This document shows positions 55,612 through 64,000 of a DNA stretch of 64,000 nt, in pieces. Below the pieces are notes generated by a model that searched no databases, had not been told where the DNA came from, and was given only the letters and a program-made list of their open reading frames with translations. The translations under genes and the position numbers were made by a program. Location: NCBI RefSeq assembly GCF_009720385.1, contig NZ_WARX01000006.1, forward strand, positions 434,001 through 498,000, written 5' to 3'. This DNA is from Catellatospora vulcania (GTDB lineage: Bacteria > Actinomycetota > Actinomycetes > Mycobacteriales > Micromonosporaceae). How positions within the stretch are numbered: the first letter of the stretch is position 1; each line of letters starts with the position of its first letter.

Positions 55612-56568
55612 GTGCGGATACGCACGCGCGAGTTCACGACCGGGGACGTGGAGGTCGCGCACCACGCCCTGCGCGAGACGTATGTCGAGCACCGGCACCG
55701 GGTGTTCGGCGGGGCCCAGGACTTCCAGTTCCGCCAGCACGTGGTGACGGCCGGGGAGCTGGGCATGGACAGCGTGCGGCATACCGCGACCGTCGAGACG
55801 GTCACCGACCCGCTGCCGTACCTGATGTTCGTGGTGTCGCTGAACGCCGACCTCACCGTCCGGGCCGGGCGCGACGAGCTGCGCCCCATGCGCGGCGAGG
55901 CGTTCCTCTACCCGGTCGGCATGCCGCTGACCATCCGCTGGACCGACTTCGACCTGCGCCTGCTGCGCGTGCCCGCCGAACGGGTCGCCCGGGTCGCGGC
56001 CCGCGCCGGCGTCGCGCTGGCCGACTTCCGCTTCGACGGCATGAGCCCGGTGTCCGCCGAGGCGGGCCGGCACTGGCGCGACACCATGGCGTACCTGTTC
56101 CACATGCTCAACGCGCCGGACACGCCGCTGGCCAACCCGCTGGTGCACGCCTCCGCGATCGACCTCGCCGCCACCACCGCCATCGCGACGTTCCCGAACA
56201 CCGCCACCACCTCCGGCTACGTCGGCGAGCCGGGCCGGGTCGCGCCCGCCGCGCTGCGCCGTGCGGTGGCGTTCGTCGACGCGCACGCGCACGAGCCGGT
56301 GACGGTCGAGGACATCGCCGAGGCGGCCGGGATCTCCTCGCGCGGGCTGCAGGCGGCGTTCGCCCGGCACGCCGACAGCACGCCGATGGCGTACCTGCGC
56401 CGGGTGCGGCTGGCCCGCGCCCACCGCGACCTGCAGAACGCCGACCCGACCCGGGGCGACACGGTGGCCGCGGTGGCCCGCCGCTGGGGTTTCACCAGCC
56501 TGAGCCGCTTCGCCGCGGTCTACCGGGAGGAGTACGGCCGCTCGCCCCGGCAGACCCTGCGCACCTGA
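55612..56568 (+). CDS. AraC-family transcriptional regulator
   Basis: About 318 residues. The N-terminal cupin-like sensor (PLPYLMFVVSLNADLTVRAG) is followed by two C-terminal HTH motifs: VTVEDIAEAAGISSRGLQAA and DTVAAVARRWGFTSLSRFAA, ending YREEYGRSPRQTL. GTG 55612 is preferred for GAGGG seven bases upstream; ATG 55594 or 55585 would add 6 to 9 residues. The sensed compound is unknown; a sugar is plausible from the oxidoreductase neighbour. Confidence 0.85.
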   Translation: MRIRTREFTTGDVEVAHHALRETYVEHRHRVFGGAQDFQFRQHVVTAGELGMDSVRHTATVETVTDPLPYLMFVVSLNADLTVRAGRDELRPMRGEAFLYPVGMPLTIRWTDFDLRLLRVPAERVARVAARAGVALADFRFDGMSPVSAEAGRHWRDTMAYLFHMLNAPDTPLANPLVHASAIDLAATTAIATFPNTATTSGYVGEPGRVAPAALRRAVAFVDAHAHEPVTVEDIAEAAGISSRGLQAAFARHADSTPMAYLRRVRLARAHRDLQNADPTRGDTVAAVARRWGFTSLSRFAAVYREEYGRSPRQTLRT

Positions 56569-56575
56569 GCCCCGT

Positions 56576-57649
56576 TCAGATCCGGAACAGCAGCGCGATC
56601 AGCCGCCGCAGCTCGTCGACCTGCACCGCCAGACCGATCCGGGTGTACTGCTCGCGGCCGCCACCGGCGTACTCGACGTAGCGGAAGGCGGCGGTCATGG
56701 TGCGCCGGCGGGTGATGGTGACGGCGTTGCGGCTGATCCCGCCCACGTCGAAGATCACGTTGTCCGGGGTGAAGCTGTGTCTCGTCCCGGACTGCAGGCC
56801 CCGCATCTCGATCTCGTCGGCGGCGCCGTGGCGGAACTGCGCCTCGGCGACCTGCCCGGAGAAGTCCCGCGCCGCCGCGGGCAACTTGATCTCGGTCTCC
56901 ACCAGGATCATCACCCGCTGCGGGCCGCCGCCGGCGGGCGTGAAGCGCACGACGTACGCGGTGTCGGTGAACATGCGCCACGAGTTGCCGACCCGGGTCC
57001 GCAGGTCCACGACCCGCTCGATGTACACCAGCGCGCGGCCGTTCTTGTCGACGAACGACGCCAGGTCCAGCAGCGCGGGTTCACCCTTGGCGGTCAGCAG
57101 CCGGGTCCTCTTGGCGAAGTCGGCCGCGGACAGCGTCTGGCGCAGCGCCTCCTCGGCGGTGATCACGTCCAGTGCGGTGCGCAGCCCCTCGTCGGCCAGG
57201 CCCGCGAAGATCGCCTGCAGTTCCCCGTGGTTCAGGACCAGCTGCTCGAACAGCTCGCCCGCGAAGTTGTGGCGCAGCCCGGCCCGTTTGCGGCGCAGCT
57301 CGCCGATGCCGTACTCGGCGTACCCGGCGCGTTCGAGCATCTTCACCATGCGGTCGGCCAGGTCGGCGAAGTCCTTCGCGCCGAGGTCGGTCGGTGTGAT
57401 GCTGGTCTGCGGCAGCGTCTTGGCCAGCTCCTCGGTCAGCTTGGCGAGGACCTTCTTGCGGATATTGGGCCGCAGCGCCAGCGAGCCGACCTTGTGCAGC
57501 GCCTTCAGCGCGCCCTTGACGTCCAGCGGGGCGCCGGGCGGCGGCAGCACGGCCTTGACGGTCAGCCGGACCTCCTGCTCGTTGCTCGCCTGGCGAGCCT
57601 TCAGGCGCTCCTTGGCGGACAGCTTCTTCGTCGCGGCCCGGTTGCCCAT
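56576..57649 (-). CDS. Unknown protein 3 of the three-gene operon
   Basis: 357 residues, mostly helical and basic at the N-terminus (MGNRAATKKLSAKERLKARQ). The central part has SAADFAKRTRLLTAKGEPAL and DLRTRVGNSWRMFTDTAYVV. A later strand, VMILVETEIKLPAAARDF, contains E-x-K, reminiscent of the active-site strand of PD-(D/E)XK nucleases, but no preceding Asp motif was identified. Ends QVDELRRLIALLFRI. No family recognised. The last gene of the operon, 16 bases after the previous stop. Confidence 0.7.
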   Translation of the reverse strand: MGNRAATKKLSAKERLKARQASNEQEVRLTVKAVLPPPGAPLDVKGALKALHKVGSLALRPNIRKKVLAKLTEELAKTLPQTSITPTDLGAKDFADLADRMVKMLERAGYAEYGIGELRRKRAGLRHNFAGELFEQLVLNHGELQAIFAGLADEGLRTALDVITAEEALRQTLSAADFAKRTRLLTAKGEPALLDLASFVDKNGRALVYIERVVDLRTRVGNSWRMFTDTAYVVRFTPAGGGPQRVMILVETEIKLPAAARDFSGQVAEAQFRHGAADEIEMRGLQSGTRHSFTPDNVIFDVGGISRNAVTITRRRTMTAAFRYVEYAGGGREQYTRIGLAVQVDELRRLIALLFRI

Positions 57650-57665
57650 GACGGTTCCCTCCCCG

Positions 57666-59423
57666 TCAGCCGTCGGAGCCGAGCAGCGTCTGCACGTCGG
57701 CGTAGAAGCCGCGCATGATCAGCGCGCGCCGGGTGATCCGCCACCGGCTGCCCGCGATCGCCAGCAGCAGTTCCTTCAGCACCGCCTCGGTCAGCCCGGC
57801 CCCGAGGTCGCCGCGGGCGATCAGCAGGTCGCCCAGGTGCGCGAGCTGCTCCAGCCCGAACGCGTCCGGGGCCAGCAGCGCCGTCGACAGCATCACGTCC
57901 AGCTGCCGCAGCTGCCCCACCACGGAATGGATCTGGTACGCCAGCAGCGCCATGTCGATCAGGTAGGACAGCCCGGCCAGCGCGGGCACCAGCTCGGCCA
58001 GCGGCGTCACCAGCAGCGTGATCGACAGCGCCGCCGAGACCATGGTGATGGTGCGGAGCACCGCCTCGGTCGCCTTCGTGCCCGCCTCCAGGGCCTGCGT
58101 CTGCCGCTCCAGCTCGACGAGGTAGTGGTGCAGCACCACGTAGTCGAAACTGTCCCGCGCGACGTGCCCGGACTGCACCAACAGCCACCATGTCTGCTCG
58201 TGGACCAGCGCGAACAGGTGTTTGTCGGCGGACAGGCGGGCCAGCGCCGCAGCGGCGACCGCGGCCTCGGGCCCTGCGGCGGGCACCGCCAGGTTCTGCA
58301 CCTCCACCAGCGACACCTGCGCCTGCTCGCCGACGGCGACGCCGCGCAGCACCTCGCCGGTGAAGCTGCGCTCCGGGTTCAGGCCCGAGCCCAGCTCGGC
58401 GAGCTGGTCACGGAGCGAGTACAGCGCCCGGCCGAGCTTGGCCTCCAGCTCGTCGCGTTTGAAGCCCGGCCGCAGCCCGTCGACGACCAGCAGCGCCAGC
58501 GGCGCCCGCTGCCCGATGACCGCCTTGAGCTGCGTCAGCATGCCTTCGGCCGCCTGCCGCAGAGTCTGCTGCTCGCCCTCCTTGGCGGCCAGCGACTGCT
58601 CGCGTGCGGCGGAGTCGGAGGCGGCCGGGCCGCCGCTGCCGCCCTGCGCGCTCTGCGTCGCCGTCTGGGCCTGACGGCGCTGCTGCTGCGTCTGCGCGAT
58701 GTCGCGGACCAGGCCGTCGAGCACCACCCGCTGCTTGGCCGCGTCGTTCATGATCCGGGTCAGATCGTCCATGAGCGCCCGGTTGTCGAAGTGGTACACC
58801 GTCACCGGCACGCTGATCGGCGCACCGGGGCCGCGGGGGACACCGACCGGCTTCGACTTGTCCGCGGTGACCATGAAGACGCCCCGCATGGCCTGTTCGA
58901 GCTGCTCCGCCGACGCGGCCCGGCGCGCCTGCAGGACGGTGGCCGCGTGCTGCTCGATGCGCGTCAGCGACTCGCGGACCAGCAGCGCGACCAGGTTGCG
59001 GGTGAACACGAAGAACTCGTACGCCTTCAGCCACGGCAACGCCGGCGTGCCCGCGCTCGGCCGGTCCGGCACGCCCTGCGGCCTGGCCGCCTCCTTCAGC
59101 CCGGCCTCGATCGCGACCAGCGGCGCCCACCCGTCGGCCAGGTACAGCTCCAGCAGGGTCTGGAACAGGTCGGCGTCGATCGGGATCTGCTCGCCGTCGG
59201 CCATCACCACGCTGGGCACGAAGCTCATCGGCAGCTCGTCGCCCTGCCGCCCCAGCTGCTCGGTCAGCGCGTCGTGGTAGTGCCCGGCCCGCGCCCGGTA
59301 CGCCGTCATGAGGCTGTCGGCCAGCGGCTGCACCTCGGGCAGCAGCGGCTCGGCAGCCTCGTCCGGCCCGCCCGGGGTGAAGATGTCCGCCCGGGCGGGC
59401 TCGGCCGTGATCAGAATGCTCAC
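57666..59423 (-). CDS. Unknown protein 2 of the three-gene operon, with membrane segments
   Basis: 585 residues. The N-terminal region (PLLPEVQPLADSLMTAYRAR) precedes FVFTRNLVALLVRESL. A Gln-rich coiled-coil-like stretch near 235-290 (DIAQTQQQRRQAQTATQSAQ) is followed by a helical region and two likely transmembrane helices around 452-500 (MVSAALSITLLVTPLAELV and LAGLSYLIDMALLAY). No known family. Start GTG 59423 overlaps the stop of protein 1 by GTGA. Confidence 0.72.
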   Translation of the reverse strand: MSILITAEPARADIFTPGGPDEAAEPLLPEVQPLADSLMTAYRARAGHYHDALTEQLGRQGDELPMSFVPSVVMADGEQIPIDADLFQTLLELYLADGWAPLVAIEAGLKEAARPQGVPDRPSAGTPALPWLKAYEFFVFTRNLVALLVRESLTRIEQHAATVLQARRAASAEQLEQAMRGVFMVTADKSKPVGVPRGPGAPISVPVTVYHFDNRALMDDLTRIMNDAAKQRVVLDGLVRDIAQTQQQRRQAQTATQSAQGGSGGPAASDSAAREQSLAAKEGEQQTLRQAAEGMLTQLKAVIGQRAPLALLVVDGLRPGFKRDELEAKLGRALYSLRDQLAELGSGLNPERSFTGEVLRGVAVGEQAQVSLVEVQNLAVPAAGPEAAVAAAALARLSADKHLFALVHEQTWWLLVQSGHVARDSFDYVVLHHYLVELERQTQALEAGTKATEAVLRTITMVSAALSITLLVTPLAELVPALAGLSYLIDMALLAYQIHSVVGQLRQLDVMLSTALLAPDAFGLEQLAHLGDLLIARGDLGAGLTEAVLKELLLAIAGSRWRITRRALIMRGFYADVQTLLGSDG

Positions 59424-62400
59424 GGCTCGGGGGCGATCTCGGGCAGCTCCGTCTCACTGCCGTGCAGGTACACCAGTGAGGTGGGCAGCGTGAACTCCCA
59501 CGGCTCGCCCTGGGCCACCGCGCCGTACCGGTCGTCCTGCGCCTTGTGCAGCTCCTCGAACAGCGGCAGGTACAGCGGGTCGCCGATGACCGGCCCCGGC
59601 CCGCCCTCCCACGGCTCGCGGGTGGCCAGGAAGTGCAGCACCGCGTCGTCGTACGCCGGGGACACCGCGACCAGCACCTTCACCGCGCCCGCGCGCAGGA
59701 ACGCGGTGTACTCCGGGTCGGCCTCGTCGTTGCGGGCCAGCAGCTCCATCCACTTCGGCGGGGTCGCCCAGAAGTACGGGTAGCACACGTAGCCGAGCCG
59801 GTTCCACTCGAACGCCTGCTCCAGGAACTGGATGTAACGCCCCTTGATCTGCGCGGCGGCGGTGTTCGGCAGCGGATACGGCACCGGCCGGGGCTGCGGC
59901 TTGAACTGCGCGACCGGCTGCGCGCCCGACTCGTCGACGACCAGCTGCTGGTAGTCGACGTTGACGGTGCGCTCGCCCATCGTCTCCATCGAGGTGAGCA
60001 GGTCGTCGCCGTCGTAGGCGTCGAACTCCTTGGCCAGCATGGCCAGGCACTGCCGCCGCAGCTCCGTCATGATCATGTCCTGGTTGTACGCCGAGGACTG
60101 CCCCTGGATCAGCTCGTGCACCGTCGTCGCCTCCAGCTGCCCGAGCCGGTTGCGGTACGTGGTCATGTCCGCGTCGTACGCCGTCTTCAGCTCGCGGTTG
60201 TGGTCGTCGACGGCCTTGCGCTCGATCGCCTCCGCGGTCTTGAACACCTGCGTCTGCCAGCGCAGCAGCTCGTCGGCGGTCAGCACCAGGTCGGCCGTGG
60301 CCGTCAGCTCGTAGCCGCTGACGTCGGAGAACGTCAGCGTCAGATCCACCGCGTCGCGGGTCAGCGTCACCGGCCCGCCCGTCGGCGACCAGCTGAAGTT
60401 GTTGCCCCACACCCACTGCGTGGCGAACTGCTGCTCCCACACGGTCGTGCCGTCCAGCGCGATCCGCACGATGTTGCGGTCCTGCGGAGTCCTCGGGTCG
60501 TCGGCGTTCTGGTCGGAGAAGCCGATCCGGGTCGTGAACCGCATCCGCTCCACCGCGTAGCCGACCGCGTCCAGCTTGCAGTGGTGCGAGGCGGCATACC
60601 AGGCATCGTTGCCGTGGATGCCCGTCTCGGCGAAGAACGCCTTGCCCTCCATGTTCACCAGCGGCAGCGACTTGCGCATCACCGGGTACGCCAGCTCGCC
60701 GAGGTCGTACTTGAGCCGCAGCCGCTCGAACTGCGCCTTGTCGATGTCCTGCGGCCGGGCCACCCCGATATTGGGCGTCTTGAACAACGACGTCGGGTCG
60801 ATCGGCTTACGCGGCACGTCAAGGTTCGCCTCGTACGCCCGCAGCCGCGACTGCACCAGCAGCGCCGCCGGCTCCGGCAGCACGAACTCGAACATCAACC
60901 GCTTGCCGTAGTTGAACACCTGCGCCCGGTACCGCTTGTCCACCCAGCGGTAGATGCCCGAGACGTGGCCGGTGCCCTGCTTGTTGTCGAAACCGTGGGT
61001 GTTGGTCTCCTCGGTCTCGAAGGTCTTCGTGGTGGAGCGCTGCGTCGCCGACGACGACTGCACCCGCGACACGGCCTTGTCGACGACCTCGCGGGAGAAG
61101 TTCTGCGCCACCTTCTGCTGGTCGCTGCTGTTGCGGTTGTAAGCGAACCCGGCTCCGACGGCCACACTCACCACGGACATGTAGTTGTACTGCGCGCGCA
61201 GGCTCGCGTTGACGTTGAGGTCCTGCTTGAGCACCTGCTCGGCTTCGCGCTTGACCTCGAACCGGTCCGCGGACTGGGTGTCCCGGCTGGTCTCCGACGA
61301 CTCGCTGGAGCTGTACGAGAACAGCTCCTGGGTCTTCTCCAGCCGCCGGTGCACCCGGTCCTTGTGCTCGCCCTTCATCATGTTGTGGATGTCGGAGATC
61401 TCCCCGGCCTGGTAGGCCACCAGCCACTGCTTGACGACCTTCAGGTCCCCGACGCCCAGCGGCTTGATCGCGTTGAACGGCCGCAGCAGGTGGAACAACC
61501 GCGCGAACAGCAGATGCACCACCGGTCGCGCCTCCAGGTGCTCGGCCAGGTCAGCCGCCGTCGCCGCCAGCGGGAACCCGGGCACCGAGGTGCCGCCCGC
61601 CCAGTGGCGCAGGGCCGGGAACACCGGCTCCAGCCGCTGCAGCACCACCCGGTCGCGCGCGCTCAGCTTGTTCGCCTTGCCCCTGGCATAGATCTCGTCG
61701 ATCGCCACCGCCTCCAGGGCGTGCAGCGCCTGCAGCCCGTCCATGACGGACTCGAAGCTGCAGCCCACCGACCGGCGCAGCACGTACAGCGTGTAAAGGG
61801 CGTCGAACAGCACCCGCTTGGTCTGCGCGTACGCCTCGGTGTGCGCGCCGTTGCCCGCGAACACCATCTCCTCCACCGGCACCCCGTCGAACAGCGTCCT
61901 GAGCCGGTCGGACAGCTTCTGTCCCACCGGTGCGCCCCCGGCGGGCGGCGTGCCCGGCTCCGGTGGTGGCGCGGCGGCCTCGATCAGCAGCGGCAGCACC
62001 TCCACCAGCCGCCCGATCAGCGGCCCGTCGAGATCCTCGAACCGGTCCGGCAGCAGGATGTAGTGCCCGGCCACCGTCACGTACGCGTGGCGCTGCAGAT
62101 CGGCCAGGTCCAGCGGCAGCAGCTCCCGCTCGGGCTGGGCCGGCTCGTCCGAGCCGATCATCATCGTCGGCTCGCCGCCGTCGTCCGTCGACCCTCGCCC
62201 GCCCGAGCCCCACGGCTTGGGCAGGTGCGTCGACGGGTGGCTGCCCGTCTGCGGGCTCGGGCCGTCCCCGCAGAACGGCACGTAGATCGGCAGTGTCGCC
62301 AGCACCGCCTGCTGCAGGTCCTGCAACGCCTCGACCATGCTCGGGTTCTGCGGCTCGCAGAACACCTTCCGGTACACCAGCCGCGCGATCGCCGACGGAC

Positions 62401-62554
62401 TCTGCGGCGAGCGCAGGTCCACATCGGCCGGGCCGCCGACGTCACCGGTCAGCAGCTCGTCGCGGATATAGCGGCGGCGCATCAGCGCGTCCGCGGCCAG
62501 CTCCGGCGGGCGTACCAGCATGAAGTCGAAAATCGGCGTCGCGTCATCGGCCAT
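59420..62554 (-). CDS. Unknown 1044-residue protein 1 of the three-gene operon
   Basis: 1044 residues; ATG 62554 with GAGGAG seven bases upstream. The N-terminal helical part has MLVRPPELAADALMRRRYIR. The region 400-500 is Ser-rich and predicted coiled (FSYSSSESSETSRDTQSADR, then YNRNSSDQQKVAQNFSREVV). A motif HVSGIYRWVDKRYRAQVF and NYGKRLMFEFVLPEP near 530-560 looks strongly conserved. The C-terminal third includes GFSDQNADDPRTPQDRNIVR and VTLTFSDVSGYELTATADLV. No signal peptide or transmembrane helix. No family named; a large structural or toxin-like protein is one possibility. Confidence 0.75.
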   Translation of the reverse strand: MADDATPIFDFMLVRPPELAADALMRRRYIRDELLTGDVGGPADVDLRSPQSPSAIARLVYRKVFCEPQNPSMVEALQDLQQAVLATLPIYVPFCGDGPSPQTGSHPSTHLPKPWGSGGRGSTDDGGEPTMMIGSDEPAQPERELLPLDLADLQRHAYVTVAGHYILLPDRFEDLDGPLIGRLVEVLPLLIEAAAPPPEPGTPPAGGAPVGQKLSDRLRTLFDGVPVEEMVFAGNGAHTEAYAQTKRVLFDALYTLYVLRRSVGCSFESVMDGLQALHALEAVAIDEIYARGKANKLSARDRVVLQRLEPVFPALRHWAGGTSVPGFPLAATAADLAEHLEARPVVHLLFARLFHLLRPFNAIKPLGVGDLKVVKQWLVAYQAGEISDIHNMMKGEHKDRVHRRLEKTQELFSYSSSESSETSRDTQSADRFEVKREAEQVLKQDLNVNASLRAQYNYMSVVSVAVGAGFAYNRNSSDQQKVAQNFSREVVDKAVSRVQSSSATQRSTTKTFETEETNTHGFDNKQGTGHVSGIYRWVDKRYRAQVFNYGKRLMFEFVLPEPAALLVQSRLRAYEANLDVPRKPIDPTSLFKTPNIGVARPQDIDKAQFERLRLKYDLGELAYPVMRKSLPLVNMEGKAFFAETGIHGNDAWYAASHHCKLDAVGYAVERMRFTTRIGFSDQNADDPRTPQDRNIVRIALDGTTVWEQQFATQWVWGNNFSWSPTGGPVTLTRDAVDLTLTFSDVSGYELTATADLVLTADELLRWQTQVFKTAEAIERKAVDDHNRELKTAYDADMTTYRNRLGQLEATTVHELIQGQSSAYNQDMIMTELRRQCLAMLAKEFDAYDGDDLLTSMETMGERTVNVDYQQLVVDESGAQPVAQFKPQPRPVPYPLPNTAAAQIKGRYIQFLEQAFEWNRLGYVCYPYFWATPPKWMELLARNDEADPEYTAFLRAGAVKVLVAVSPAYDDAVLHFLATREPWEGGPGPVIGDPLYLPLFEELHKAQDDRYGAVAQGEPWEFTLPTSLVYLHGSETELPEIAPEP

Positions 62555-62813
62555 GGCCGAACTCCTCGGATCAGTTGTGCCGCAAGGGAAGGGCGGTGCA
62601 ACTGCCGTGATGGTGCCGACGGCATCGACGTAAAGCTAAGCTCCGGAGCCGTTGCGGTGCTCGCCCCGGACGCGGACCCGACAGCACGACCGACCGCTCC
62701 ACCGGCGTGGACCGGACGCCCGGCTGCCACCGGTCAGCCCGCCGTCGGCGCCTGCGCCCCGTCCGGCCGCCGCGAGCGGTCCGCTCACCCCTTGCGCACC
62801 TGCGCCGCCCCGC
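62555..62813 (-). promoter_or_regulatory. Upstream region of the unknown operon
   Basis: 259-base gap between two minus-strand genes. It carries the GAGGAG ribosome site and, on the minus strand near 62630, TTAGCTTTACG with a possible TAGCTT -10 box. No terminator hairpin or repeat was recognised in it. Confidence 0.35.
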
Positions 62814-63839
62814 TCACGGGCGCAGGTGACGCACGCCCTCCCAGCCGTGGTCCGCGGCGACCTTGACCTTCGCCCGGCCCGCGGACCAGCCCTTGGCCAG
62901 CTTCTCGACGGCGTCGGCGGAGAACCTGGCCGAGTCGGCGTACACGTGGAAGGTCCGCATCCCGTCGCTGGTCTCGTGGGCGATCAGCGCGGCGTCGGCG
63001 AGCACGTCGCGCAGCCGGTCCTCGAAGTCGCGCAACGCGGTTAGCGCATCCGAGTCCGGCATGCCGTTGTCCCGGCCCCGGAACGCCAGCGTGACCGCGA
63101 CGTGCGTGTCCAGCACCGGCCAGCGGGCCGGCTTCAGGGGCCGCTGGGTCGTGGCGATGCGCGGGACCTCGGCGTCCGGGCTGCTGCCCAGCAGCACCCA
63201 GGTCTCGTCCCGGTACTGCCCGGCCAGCTCCGCCACCGCCGCGGCCAGCCGCTGCGGCGGCAGCGCCCCGTCCGGCAGCTGCGTGACGGCGTCGATGCCG
63301 CCGATCCACGTCTCGACGGCGTCCTCGCCCAGCAGCCAGGCCAGCGACAGGAATGCCAGCCGCAGCCGCTCCGACTCCGTCATGGCGGCGAACGCGGCAT
63401 GGAAGACCACCACGTCGTACTCGCACCGCGGCTCGTCGAGGCTCCAGGCGTAACGCAGCTCGGCCAGCTCCACCCGGTGGCCGTCGGCCTGGAACACGGC
63501 CTCGAACATCTCCGGCTCGGCCTGCCGGGCGTCGTGGAACTCCCAGGTGGCGTCCGCCGCCGGGGCAGCCTGCCGCCAGCGGTGCGCGATCGCGCGCAGG
63601 GCCGTGTCGCCGGCCGCGCTGACGATGAACGCGTGCTCTGACACCCGGCCCTTGCTGAACTCCCATTCCAGCTCGGGGTGGATGCCCTTGACCCTGGCCG
63701 AAACCTCCGCGACCAGGTCGTCGGGGAAGTCGCCGGTGCCGATCGCCGCCTCCGACCGGGCGCGCAGCTGCGGCCAGGCCGCCCAGAACGCGGCGATCGC
63801 CACGGACTGCTCGGGACGCCGCTTCCGGGAGAAGATCAT
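62814..63839 (-). CDS. DUF695-like protein
   Basis: 341 residues from ATG 63839. IAAFWAAWPQLRARSEAAIG, LEWEFSKGRVSEHAFIVSAA, then PEMFEAVFQADGHRVELAEL and CEYDVVVFHAAFAAMTESER are the pattern I associate with DUF695-type proteins. HETSDGMRTFHVYADSARFS closes a second domain. Minus-strand TATGCT (63848-63853) is 8 bases before the ATG, so leaderless. The remaining 63854-64000 shows no gene. Confidence 0.68.
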   Translation of the reverse strand: MIFSRKRRPEQSVAIAAFWAAWPQLRARSEAAIGTGDFPDDLVAEVSARVKGIHPELEWEFSKGRVSEHAFIVSAAGDTALRAIAHRWRQAAPAADATWEFHDARQAEPEMFEAVFQADGHRVELAELRYAWSLDEPRCEYDVVVFHAAFAAMTESERLRLAFLSLAWLLGEDAVETWIGGIDAVTQLPDGALPPQRLAAAVAELAGQYRDETWVLLGSSPDAEVPRIATTQRPLKPARWPVLDTHVAVTLAFRGRDNGMPDSDALTALRDFEDRLRDVLADAALIAHETSDGMRTFHVYADSARFSADAVEKLAKGWSAGRAKVKVAADHGWEGVRHLRP

Positions 63840-64000
63840 GGTGCGGGAGCATAACGGCAGCCGGGCCGGGGCGGAAGGCCGTTGCCGACCGCGTCCGCGG
63901 TGACGCCCGTGTCGATCGATCGTGGTGCGGGAGCAACCGGGGCGGGGACCTGCCGGGTCCTTTCCTGCGGGACGCCATACGACCACGGGGAGGGCGCCTT

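Noticed and set aside
59546-62866. 1106-codon plus-strand frame opposite the unknown operon
   Set aside because: Compositionally biased Arg/His/Leu/Val translation. The minus frame has ribosome sites, overlaps and balanced amino-acid use.

Overview
The window is chromosomal DNA of a very GC-rich actinomycete. The evidence is strong G/C third-position bias, many GTG starts, -10 boxes (TANNNT) lying only 6 to 8 bases before start codons, a mycothiol-dependent isomerase family protein, DrrAB-type exporters, STAS and HATPase stress-signalling proteins, and a nonribosomal peptide synthetase (NRPS) cluster. A Micromonosporaceae-like organism is my best guess, but no rRNA or other marker settles it. 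No IS element, integrase or CRISPR array was seen.

Layout. 1-2054: minus-strand ABC exporter operon (ATPase, permease, partial ATPase). 2199-3663: membrane protein and convergent SPFH protein. 3763-5477: DrrAB-like efflux pair behind a near-perfect inverted repeat. 5588-14333: housekeeping and accessory genes: DUF2332, a broken ankyrin-type gene, lipoprotein, truncated haemoglobin divergent from a cysteine-containing regulator, RibD-like reductase, methyltransferase, membrane protein with winged-helix regulator, double GNAT, M23 peptidase. 14477-18787: TetR-controlled heterodimeric ABC exporter with operator. 19090-29578: secreted eight-motif beta-gamma-crystallin protein, RCK-type channel protein, VanX-like dipeptidase, maleylpyruvate isomerase-like protein, Vps62-like membrane protein, secreted protein, ARMT1-like phosphatase, lipoprotein.

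29717-44938 is a compact biosynthetic cluster: two ABC exporter subunits, a possible GT-A glycosyltransferase, a free condensation domain, a GT1 glycosyltransferase, an exported SGNH hydrolase, and two NRPSs (A-PCP-C and C-A-PCP). It probably makes and exports a small acylated and/or glycosylated peptide. It has three condensation domains for two carriers and no thioesterase. Both NRPS genes carry palindromic DNA elements that are read through in frame, and a second copy of one of them lies outside any gene at 45799-45858.

45044-56568: lipoprotein, ankyrin protein with a degenerate tRNA-like sequence upstream, APC-family transporter, STAS and MEDS/HATPase regulators, a PMT-like glycosyltransferase, a YpfJ-type zinc peptidase, a Gfo/Idh/MocA oxidoreductase and an AraC regulator. 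56576-62554 is a tightly coupled operon of three large proteins of no family I can name. 62814-63839 is a DUF695-like protein.

The strongest leads for something undescribed are the three-gene operon, the frame-compatible palindromic elements inside the NRPS genes, and the unusual NRPS architecture.
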